Source: Alistipes sp. (GTDB lineage: Bacteria > Bacteroidota > Bacteroidia > Bacteroidales > Rikenellaceae). Taken from it: a stretch of DNA of 40,519 nt. The position numbers and the translations under genes were made by a program. The stretch lies in NCBI GenBank assembly GCA_017399485.1, contig JAFQCA010000032.1, forward strand, positions 1-40,519, written 5' to 3'. Shown here in pieces: positions 6,266-14,105 of this stretch. Numbering within the stretch: position 1 is the stretch's first letter; every line of letters starts with the position of its first letter. A model generated the notes under the pieces. The model was given only the letters and a program-made list of their open reading frames with translations. It did no database searches and was not told the DNA's origin.

Positions 6266-7411
6266 TTATACTATCCAGTCGTTATTATTGATAATCACAA
6301 AGTCAAACGCGCCGTCGTTCGCGCTCGCGTCGTCGGACGTTCCCACCAAAAACGTAGTGGTCGTGCGCGACACTAAAGACGCTTTAATAAGCGCGCTACT
6401 GCTTCCACTTGAATAACCCACACCGGTAAGCAATACGGTACAGTGCGACGCACTACTAAACCACCCGGACGGCATAGTAATTAAATAGCGTCCGGTCGTG
6501 CTTTGCTTTGTGCAGGAAAGCGTAGAGCCGTCAAAGGTTCGGTAAGTCAAACCGCCGGTGCTTGTTACTGAGCCAAACGCCAATACTTTTAACTCGCGCC
6601 CGTATCTGTAATTAGTCATAAGGTCAGTACGGCGTAGCACTATCCAACCGTAAAAAGTTGTCGCCGTTCCGTAGCCTAATAGTTCTACCGCCTCACGGGA
6701 TAACTTTAGTTCACTTTTAGATATACCATTTATGTAAAAATACTTTCCACTCGGTGCGCTAATTCCGGCTTGGCCCTCTGATATGGTGCTACCCCATTTG
6801 TAGTTTACCAGTGTTATACGCCTACCGCTTTGGCTTGCGTCCCACGGCAAACTATATGCGTCAATCCAACCACCGCCGCTACTAATCATTACCACGTTAT
6901 CGCTGTAGTCGGTATCAAAACTATCACCTGCGGACACAAACGGGTTACGAACGCTACCTTTTAGTTTGCCGGATATATTAACATTTTCAAACGTACCGGT
7001 CTTGCAGGTTACGTTACCGTCCTTTGCTTGGAATAGGATATTACCGGCTGCGTCTTTCATATCAATAGCGGTAACGCCCAAATTTTCCACTAACGCATAA
7101 GTCGCTAACAAAATCTTTGTGGCTACCAGTTCTATTTTATCGCCTAACTGCCAGTAGCCGTTAGCCGTGGCGGTAGTGCTGCCGGGGTAATTGCTTGCGG
7201 TCTTGGTGTGGGATTTAACGCAGCTGTAGTAATTGCCGTTATACAAAACTACATCTTTCCACTGCTCACCTGCGCCGCCTGCCTTGAAAGCGTAGCCGGT
7301 GGCGCAATCACTCCACGCCTGCGGCCCTCTGAGTGTTGCGCCTTGTTCCCCTTTGGCTCCGGTGTCGCCTTTGCGGATAAACTTAACTACTTGTGTCCTC
7401 GATACGCCCAT
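6266..7411 (-). CDS. Tail fibre protein with collagen-like motif
   Basis: A 381-aa virion protein. It begins with a short segment, then a collagen-like run GDTGAKGEQGATLRGP (about 15-30), then a small carbohydrate-binding-like module (about 31-95, with paired Cys and VLYNGNYYSCVKSHTKT), then beta-rich repeats rich in Gly, Ser and Thr. The region about 100-155 (LVENLGVTAIDMKDAAGNIL) resembles fibre shaft or chaperone-like segments seen in Bacteroides phages. It sits directly upstream of the DGR target, so the two may form one fibre, with the variable protein at the tip. Specific family not recognised. Confidence 0.75.
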   Translation of the reverse strand: MGVSRTQVVKFIRKGDTGAKGEQGATLRGPQAWSDCATGYAFKAGGAGEQWKDVVLYNGNYYSCVKSHTKTASNYPGSTTATANGYWQLGDKIELVATKILLATYALVENLGVTAIDMKDAAGNILFQAKDGNVTCKTGTFENVNISGKLKGSVRNPFVSAGDSFDTDYSDNVVMISSGGGWIDAYSLPWDASQSGRRITLVNYKWGSTISEGQAGISAPSGKYFYINGISKSELKLSREAVELLGYGTATTFYGWIVLRRTDLMTNYRYGRELKVLAFGSVTSTGGLTYRTFDGSTLSCTKQSTTGRYLITMPSGWFSSASHCTVLLTGVGYSSGSSSALIKASLVSRTTTTFLVGTSDDASANDGAFDFVIINNNDWIV

Positions 7412-7412
7412 A

Positions 7413-8456
7413 TTACGACACGCTTGTAATGGTTACTGATACGTCGCCGCCTGCCTGCACACAGTGGGCGCGTGTTACGGTTTGGCTTGCTTTCGGTGTG
7501 GTTCTGTCGCTGTTCAGATACACACCTGCCGCGTCTTTCAGCACAAAGTAAAACTGCGTATCTAACGCCTTTGTGGACGTTCCGCGCTTAACCACTACAG
7601 GCGTGTAGGTTACTTCGCCGTTGCCGGTTGTGTCCTCGGTTATCGCTTCGTCCTCCGGGCTTGGGTGTGGGTCTATGTCGTAAGGGTCGGACGCGTCCAT
7701 AACGCTTTGTATGTCCGTGCCAATCTCTGCGCCTGCACGCTTAACGTGTACGCGATACTCTCCGTAGGTGTTAATGTCGTCGGCATATACGGTTAGCGTC
7801 TGCGCTGTTGCGCCCGTAATGGTTTCCCAACCGGTAGCCCCCATTTTCTCCCATACGTAGGTCAAATCCTTTGTTAAGGCATTGCCGGACTGGTACGCCA
7901 TAGCCTTTAATATACAGCTGCCACCCTTTGCGGTTATTACGAAATTCTTTGTATCGCCTGCCGCAATAGTTACGCGGTAACTGCTGCCGGTCGCCTGCTG
8001 TATAGGTATGGTGTACGTTGCTTGGATTGTATCGCTTTGCGTGCCATACGACACAGTAGCAACCATTTTAATAGTAGCCGGGGCGTAGCCTGCCAAAGCG
8101 GAAATATCTTTAAGGATTTGCAACCCGTAATATAGTTGGTCGCCGCTTGGTGCTACGGTTTGGAAATATCCGGCAAATGTTCCGGTAGATACGCCGCCGC
8201 TAAATGTGATTTTTTCGCCGTTGAAATAATACTCCATTGCGTCGGGGTCTGCTACTCCCTCGGCTACGCGGCTACTCATACAGACAAAATACAAAATCGG
8301 CTTTGTCGTAGCGAAATTAGGGTACACCGCTGTTACGTCGTTGGTCGTTCCCTCATAGTCTATAAACAAATCGCCGCTGGGCGACATTATCAGCGCGGTA
8401 TATGTTCCTGCCTTGCTGATAAATTTAATAGTTCTGCTGGTGCTTGCTACACTCAT
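7413..8456 (-). CDS. Tail structural protein with Ig-like domains
   Basis: A 347-aa, beta-rich protein rich in Thr, Ser, Val and Tyr, without signal peptide. The middle (about 165-260) has Ig-like features such as TYVWEKMGATGWETITGATA followed by TLTVYADDINTYGEYRVHVK. It is 1 base upstream of the collagen-like fibre gene and so probably part of the tail tip or fibre assembly. No catalytic motif seen and no family named with confidence. Confidence 0.65.
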   Translation of the reverse strand: MSVASTSRTIKFISKAGTYTALIMSPSGDLFIDYEGTTNDVTAVYPNFATTKPILYFVCMSSRVAEGVADPDAMEYYFNGEKITFSGGVSTGTFAGYFQTVAPSGDQLYYGLQILKDISALAGYAPATIKMVATVSYGTQSDTIQATYTIPIQQATGSSYRVTIAAGDTKNFVITAKGGSCILKAMAYQSGNALTKDLTYVWEKMGATGWETITGATAQTLTVYADDINTYGEYRVHVKRAGAEIGTDIQSVMDASDPYDIDPHPSPEDEAITEDTTGNGEVTYTPVVVKRGTSTKALDTQFYFVLKDAAGVYLNSDRTTPKASQTVTRAHCVQAGGDVSVTITSVS

Positions 8457-8458
8457 AA

Positions 8459-8938
8459 TTAAGCCTCCGTTTCTTCGTTAGTGGTTTCTACTGTTTCGCC
8501 GTTCTCGGTCTGTTCGGGGTCGGTGCTTTCCGGTTCCTCAGCCTCCGGGCTGTCGGTCGGCTGCTCCGTTTCGGTTTCACCCTCTACGGGGTCGGTGCTT
8601 TCGGTCTGTTCGGGTTCTGCCGCTTCGTCCTCAGTATTGCCCGGCTCGATAGTTTCCGGCTGTTCTGCCTCGGTTTCGTCCTTTTCTACTATAAAGCGTT
8701 CATCGGTAGCCGTCGGCAGTTCTCTAACTACGATACCGTCCTGCTCTTGGCGCGCTTCGTGCGCTGCCAACGCTATACCGCCGATTTGTTCCAAAATCTG
8801 CGGCAGTTCGGTTAGTCGGCCAAAGGCTAACATATCTGCCTGCCACAGCAAATAATTACCGTCCTTAACTTGGTTTCTGTCATTCTCCAAATGTAGGTAC
8901 TGCGCTACTTTGGGATTTGCTTTAATGTAACGTGCCAT
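8459..8938 (-). CDS. Hypothetical virion-region protein with acidic tail
   Basis: A 159-aa protein in two parts. Residues 1-85 look folded (MARYIKANPKVAQYLHLEND start). Residues about 86-159 are almost only Glu, Thr, Pro, Asp, Gln and Ser, with repeats of the type EQTESTDP; the low-complexity DNA is repetitive as well. Such acidic tails are usually disordered. It lies between two Ig-like tail proteins and probably belongs to the tail tip or assembly; function unknown. Confidence 0.65.
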   Translation of the reverse strand: MARYIKANPKVAQYLHLENDRNQVKDGNYLLWQADMLAFGRLTELPQILEQIGGIALAAHEARQEQDGIVVRELPTATDERFIVEKDETEAEQPETIEPGNTEDEAAEPEQTESTDPVEGETETEQPTDSPEAEEPESTDPEQTENGETVETTNEETEA

Positions 8939-8951
8939 ATCTTTATTGCTA

Positions 8952-10106
8952 TTAGTGAATAATCAAAACTGAGCCGTCAGCGTCGCAGAATACCGCGCCG
9001 TCTGCCGCGTCCGTAAATGCGCCTGCGTAGCCTCTATCTACCACGTCCAAACCGATAACCGCGCCGTAGTTGTTATCCATTTTGGTAGTAGGGATAATCG
9101 GACTTTTACCGTGCGCTACCAGCGAATAACTTAAACTGCCGCTGGCTTTGTTCGTGGCTATATACCACAGCGGTAACAGTTCCTTTTCGGGGTCGGTTAT
9201 ATCGCCTTTGGTCGTGCGGATAATCGCCGTAGGTGCTACGGCTAAAATGCCTGCCGGTACGTTGTAGGGTACGCCCGTAATATCAAATTCATATTTCGGT
9301 ATTCTGCGCACAAATACCGCCTCAGCCTGCGGACTTGCTGCCGTCAGTGCTACGCTGCCGGTGTTGCCGTCTGCGCTATACTTAACCCTACATCTAAGGT
9401 GCATTTCGCTACCCATTAGCCAGCGGTTAATAGTTACTGAGTTGCCATTAACGGTAATGTCGTAATCCATTACAGCGTCTGTTTCAGCGGTGTACCAGCT
9501 GCCGTTTTCGTCCTGCACCTCCCAAACCAAAGCGTATTTGCTCGCGTCGCAAATCTTATCGCCTACCCACACCGTAGCCGTTACGGTCTGCGCCTGCGCG
9601 TCGGAAAGTGGGTTAAATATGGTTTGGGCTGCTGCGTCCAATTCCACGCGTACAACATCGGACGCGCTGCTACAACTAACTAAATAGCTGCCTTGCACTA
9701 CCATAACCTGCCCGTTACGGCTGTCGATATACTCAGCATAGAATACCAGCGTAATAGGTACTTTCGGCTCGGCGTTCTTCTTTACCTTGATACGTCCGGC
9801 ATTGCCTCCGCTGGTGGTAATTTCGTAATCGGCATTATCGGACGCTATCAGCGTCTTTGTGCCGTTAATAATTTCATACCAGCGTACATTTGTCAGCGCG
9901 TGGTTAATGCTGCCTGCCGCTAATACTTCGTCCTTGTCCAGTATGGAAATAACCGGCTGTAGGATAAACGGCGTTAGCGTATAGTCGGGCGTATATTCCT
10001 GCGTATCGGCGTTATAATTCTGTTGGCCTGGTACGCTGCCGTCCACTGCAAAGGAAATCTGCAACTGCAACGGCTTCCAATTAAAATCAAATCTTTTCGT
10101 TTTCAT
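8952..10106 (-). CDS. Tail structural protein, Ig-like
   Basis: A 384-aa beta-rich protein without signal peptide. It opens MKTKRFDFNWKPLQLQISFA and continues with two or more Ig-like sections: about 85-150, and about 160-260 with YALVWEVQDENGSWYTAE and MHLRCRVKYSADGNTGSVAL. The C-terminal 120 residues differ. It stands between the large tail-tip protein and the fibre genes and shares style with 7413-8456, suggesting related surface or fibre-base proteins. No enzyme motif seen. Confidence 0.65.
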   Translation of the reverse strand: MKTKRFDFNWKPLQLQISFAVDGSVPGQQNYNADTQEYTPDYTLTPFILQPVISILDKDEVLAAGSINHALTNVRWYEIINGTKTLIASDNADYEITTSGGNAGRIKVKKNAEPKVPITLVFYAEYIDSRNGQVMVVQGSYLVSCSSASDVVRVELDAAAQTIFNPLSDAQAQTVTATVWVGDKICDASKYALVWEVQDENGSWYTAETDAVMDYDITVNGNSVTINRWLMGSEMHLRCRVKYSADGNTGSVALTAASPQAEAVFVRRIPKYEFDITGVPYNVPAGILAVAPTAIIRTTKGDITDPEKELLPLWYIATNKASGSLSYSLVAHGKSPIIPTTKMDNNYGAVIGLDVVDRGYAGAFTDAADGAVFCDADGSVLIIH

Positions 10107-10124
10107 ATTAACTATGCCTTTCTA

Positions 10125-11795
10125 CTAATACTGAAAAATCGCGGTATCGGTACCAGCTTCGTTACCCATACCGTCGCGCAGCGTTACCGTTGCTATAAAT
10201 TTTATGGTCTTTGGCATATAGCCGTTAAAATCGCAGTCGTCTATAGTCAGGTCTATACTTTTGCCTGCGCCTGCGCGTTTTAACGCCCACGCTTGGTCTG
10301 ATATAACCCTTTCCACACCGTCCGCGTCCTCGCTGTATCGCGTCCACTGTACGTCTGCGTCTAATATGTCGGCTGTTACGTCCATATTGTAGAGTTTGGC
10401 GATAATGGAAAGTGTGAGGTTAAAGCGGTCGGGGTCAAAAATATAGTCGGTATCTGCAAACTCTACCGTAAACTCCGGGTTTCCCTCAACCATAGCCCAG
10501 TCGGTGTTATTCCACGCCGGGGCGGTTGTGGTTCCGGTCTTTGCACATCGGTATTTACAGCCGTTATACCACACGTCCGAAATTTCATATACTCCGGTGG
10601 TCGGGTTCAGTGCCTCGCAGTAGTAATCTGCCGTAGCACTCCACGCGCCCCTATCTACAACCGTACAAACCGGCTTACCTTGATAGTCTATGCGTATAAT
10701 GTCCTGCACGATTAAGCCGCGCGCATATACGTAGTCTTGCCCCTCGATAGTCGGCAAATCCATAGCCTGCAAAAACTCCGGCAGCGTGCCGAAAGTCGCA
10801 CCGTAGTTCGCCGCGTCTATGATAGGTTTTGTTACGCCCGTTAGCCGGACTATCCGGCCCTCGGTGCTTGATAAGTAAATGCAGCTTTGGCGTGTCTTGT
10901 CGGTTTGGTTTCCCCAGCGCGCTATTTTCATCATTTCGCACGGTGGGTAATTCTTACCGGCTGGCGTTTCTTCGTCGGGGTATAATGTTACCTCGATATA
11001 ATTGTTTGCCGTGTTTACGCTGTTTACACGTAGCCAACTGGTGTAATATACGCCACTGCCTGCCGCCAAAGTGTTTACTATACCTTTCAGCACGTTGTTA
11101 GGGTACTGCGCAGTAAAATAGCCGTCCCACTTGCTTTTAAGGTGCAGGCCGTAGCAGTTATCGCCCAAATCGTCCACGCGTTCTATGGTGTCGCCCTCGG
11201 TCAGTATTTGGTCGCCCTCGATAGCGGCCAAACGGTTTACGATAAACTCCACACACTCAAAGTAACTACGTACCCGGACGCTTTCAAACTCAGCGTTTCC
11301 GTTTGCGTCAATCCCGGCACCCTTACCGGCGTACAGCGATTTTATAAATTCGCCAAACTGCGCGCCGCCTTTGAAAAGCGATAAACCTAATACGGCTATC
11401 ATCTTTTCAAAGGTTATGTTTCCTTTGGCTACATCATCGGCCAACCTTGATAAAAACTGCTGCCTAACCGGGCTATCTTCGCTTAGGTCTTTGGCAATAT
11501 CAGCAAATCCGGCTTTTACCTTTTCCGTTACTTGTTCGTACACCTCGTTACCCTCAGCGTCTGTACCCTCCTTTAGTCGGGTTAAATACTGGTAGCCGTT
11601 TGTATCGGTTGTTATCTGGTCTAAAGCCGCTTTGTTGGTGTGGTAGTGGTCGTTTCCGGTTGGTGCATTGCTGCCGCCCGTTACTGTTACTACGGTACTG
11701 CCTGCATTGCCGCTACTTTCGCTGCCTAATTCGCGCAGGCGTTCACTACGCGGGCGCGCGCCGCGTTTGTGTATCTTCAACTCATATACTGCCAT
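10125..11795 (-). CDS. Tail-tip/baseplate-like protein with CBM-like module
   Basis: A 556-aa protein. The first 60 residues are basic, then Gly/Ser/Thr-rich with an HYHTNK segment common in phage tail proteins. About 60-180 is helical. The middle (about 185-365) has TEGRIVRLTGVTKP-like beta strands. About 395-440 holds a small module with VWYNGCKYRCAKTGTTTAP and flanking Trp residues, similar in pattern to the one in the fibre at 6266-7411. Located between the tail-hub protein and the fibre genes, so it probably links the tail tip to fibres. Family not recognised. Confidence 0.7.
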   Translation of the reverse strand: MAVYELKIHKRGARPRSERLRELGSESSGNAGSTVVTVTGGSNAPTGNDHYHTNKAALDQITTDTNGYQYLTRLKEGTDAEGNEVYEQVTEKVKAGFADIAKDLSEDSPVRQQFLSRLADDVAKGNITFEKMIAVLGLSLFKGGAQFGEFIKSLYAGKGAGIDANGNAEFESVRVRSYFECVEFIVNRLAAIEGDQILTEGDTIERVDDLGDNCYGLHLKSKWDGYFTAQYPNNVLKGIVNTLAAGSGVYYTSWLRVNSVNTANNYIEVTLYPDEETPAGKNYPPCEMMKIARWGNQTDKTRQSCIYLSSTEGRIVRLTGVTKPIIDAANYGATFGTLPEFLQAMDLPTIEGQDYVYARGLIVQDIIRIDYQGKPVCTVVDRGAWSATADYYCEALNPTTGVYEISDVWYNGCKYRCAKTGTTTAPAWNNTDWAMVEGNPEFTVEFADTDYIFDPDRFNLTLSIIAKLYNMDVTADILDADVQWTRYSEDADGVERVISDQAWALKRAGAGKSIDLTIDDCDFNGYMPKTIKFIATVTLRDGMGNEAGTDTAIFQY

Positions 11796-11801
11796 ATCGC
11801 A

Positions 11802-14105
11802 TTACTCATTATTTCGTTTATATTCGTCCGGTCTTATTTCCACATATACAGCGTCGCTGCAATCCATTCTAACGTCTTGCACGTCCTCAGTAGCCATAAA
11901 TAGTTTGCCGTCTTGGTTTGCCTCCGTATATACGGCGATAGGGTCATACATCAGCTGTGCTTCGCCGCTTAGGGTTGTGCGTCGCTGTGCAAATTGGCTG
12001 TAAAGCGTTCCTATCAGCAAATCTTCGGCTTGGGTGGTTCGTCCGGCACGGGATAACTGCGTAATCTGTTTGCCCGTTTCCGCGTTGAAATACGCGCCGC
12101 GTGCTGTCGGTACACCCTCGGCACTGGTGCCGCAAATGGTGTCTATCTCTATCGGTTCTTTGGCTGCGCTGTTCAGTTGGGCGTTATACTCCACGTCGTC
12201 CGTGTTAATGGTTTTATCAAACTGGGTACTGTTCATTATCTCTATTTCCGGCAGTTTGAAAAGTAACCAACTGAATTTGCCCCAAAGTTGCTTTGGGTTG
12301 TTGTAGTTCACATTTTGCAACGTCGCGTTACCGTCGCTTATCTGCCAGTTACCGGCGCGCACTTCCACCCAAAGTTTGCCGCCTCCACCGCCATAGTTAG
12401 GGTACGGGATATATTGCCCGTCCTCCGCGTTGGTTAAGATTGAAAGCGTGTCTGCCGTATGTGGGTTAATTGCCGGTCGGTTCTTTTTCCAACCCAGTAC
12501 GCCGCTGGTTTCTTTTCTATCCTTTGCGTCGTAATATGCCAACCAACCCCACGCGTTAGGTGTTTCGTCGTTTGTCAATCTTACCCAACTGCCATACGTG
12601 CCGTTAATGCTCTTAACCGGGCTACCTACTGCCGTCTGTACGATACTGCGGTTATCCCACACATATACCGCGTCGCTGCCGTCCGGTTGGAATTTGATAG
12701 TAACGGGTACATATACGAAATTTCCGTGTGTATTCCAGTTGCTATACCAGTCTTTGTACTTCATTAAATCGTTATTCTCGGCACTTTCAAACGGGTTAAA
12801 TCGTGGGTCTAATAGCATTTCCAACCCAACGCGCAAAACCAAATTACCGGCATTTGCTACGGGTGGTATCCATACCGGGCTACTCTTAAATAGCACTGCG
12901 CCTATATCGGTAAGAAAACCCGTTAGCGCGCCCGTTGATACTCCGTAAGCCCGCCAACTATATTGCGCAGTCCAGTTACCGCCGCCGTAGTCCACTTTCC
13001 AACCTGCTACAGCCGTCCACCTAACGGCTACGCCTTCGCACTCCGTACCGTCATACTGCGGAACGATACGGAAATATCTAACGTTATTGTTTATAAGTTC
13101 CGCGTTATTTCCTTGCTCTGCCAGCCAAATAGTAAACCCGTAATCCTGCGCGTCAAACCATTTTGTTAGGTCTTTGTTTTCATAGTGAAACGAAAAGTAT
13201 TTCACGCCGTTCATACTGCCGCCGCTGGTGTTATTCATAGACGCTACGTTAGGCGGCGTTTCTATGCTTTCGGGCCAGCAACTATCAGGCGACAAATTGC
13301 CGCTTTGCGCGTAGGTACTCCACGTAATTTTTGCATTATTGTACACTACATCTACACCCAAAGTTTGGCTGCTGCCGTCCCAAACGATTTGCTTTTTTGC
13401 CGCTTTGGTGTACAGCCCGTTAATGTCGTAGATATACACCTTTCCGGCGCGCTGTATCATTCGCAACGCCAACGGCTGTAATATGCCCTCTATAACTTCG
13501 CCCAGCGTTAAGGCTTCGCCGTCCTCATCGTAGAAATTATCACTGCGCACCTTAATATCGGTAAGGCTTAACGCGCTGCCGGACGGGGTTAGCGACGTAC
13601 TAATTAGGCTGTCGTCTATGCCGCCGCAGTTAATACCGCAGCGTCCAATACAATAACTAACCACGTCGTAGAGTGTCTGCATATTAGCCAAATCGTATTT
13701 AAGTCGGTCTAATACGCCCAAATCGGTAAACGAAAGCGAAACGGTGTACCCGTTCAGCTGCTCGTAGGGTTCTTCGTAAAACTCGGTATCTATGCAGCCA
13801 CTCCAGTACAGCGCATTATTTCGGTACACGTCCAAACGGACGCGGCCAACGTCGATACTGTACAAATCTTCGTAGGTTCTATCGCCCGGACTGATTATTT
13901 TAAGCGTAGCCGTAGCACCGCAAATAACCTCCTCTTTGCTTTTGTTTCCCCACTCGATAACCAGCGGCTGGTCTGCGTCAAACTCCAAACTGCCGACGGT
14001 TTCAAATGCTGCGTCGGCTTCCTGCAAAATCTCAGCGCGCCAAACTACGCCGGACACGCTGAGAAATTCGCCCATATATCGTAAATACTTCATACGGCTA
14101 ACCAC
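11802..14105 (-). CDS. Large tail hub/tail-associated protein
   Basis: A 767-aa protein directly downstream of the tape measure gene, where siphoviruses encode distal-tail and tail-associated (hub) proteins. The N-terminal 130 residues (EWGNKSKEEVICGATATLKI, YSIDVGRVRLDVYRNNALYW) resemble a tail-tip beta domain, and the rest is long and beta-rich without visible protease or lysozyme motifs. The first Met at 14105 overlaps the tape measure's end by 8 bases; a Met at 14093 (MKYLRYMGEF) would avoid the overlap and is equally likely. Confidence 0.75.
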   Translation of the reverse strand: MVSRMKYLRYMGEFLSVSGVVWRAEILQEADAAFETVGSLEFDADQPLVIEWGNKSKEEVICGATATLKIISPGDRTYEDLYSIDVGRVRLDVYRNNALYWSGCIDTEFYEEPYEQLNGYTVSLSFTDLGVLDRLKYDLANMQTLYDVVSYCIGRCGINCGGIDDSLISTSLTPSGSALSLTDIKVRSDNFYDEDGEALTLGEVIEGILQPLALRMIQRAGKVYIYDINGLYTKAAKKQIVWDGSSQTLGVDVVYNNAKITWSTYAQSGNLSPDSCWPESIETPPNVASMNNTSGGSMNGVKYFSFHYENKDLTKWFDAQDYGFTIWLAEQGNNAELINNNVRYFRIVPQYDGTECEGVAVRWTAVAGWKVDYGGGNWTAQYSWRAYGVSTGALTGFLTDIGAVLFKSSPVWIPPVANAGNLVLRVGLEMLLDPRFNPFESAENNDLMKYKDWYSNWNTHGNFVYVPVTIKFQPDGSDAVYVWDNRSIVQTAVGSPVKSINGTYGSWVRLTNDETPNAWGWLAYYDAKDRKETSGVLGWKKNRPAINPHTADTLSILTNAEDGQYIPYPNYGGGGGKLWVEVRAGNWQISDGNATLQNVNYNNPKQLWGKFSWLLFKLPEIEIMNSTQFDKTINTDDVEYNAQLNSAAKEPIEIDTICGTSAEGVPTARGAYFNAETGKQITQLSRAGRTTQAEDLLIGTLYSQFAQRRTTLSGEAQLMYDPIAVYTEANQDGKLFMATEDVQDVRMDCSDAVYVEIRPDEYKRNNE

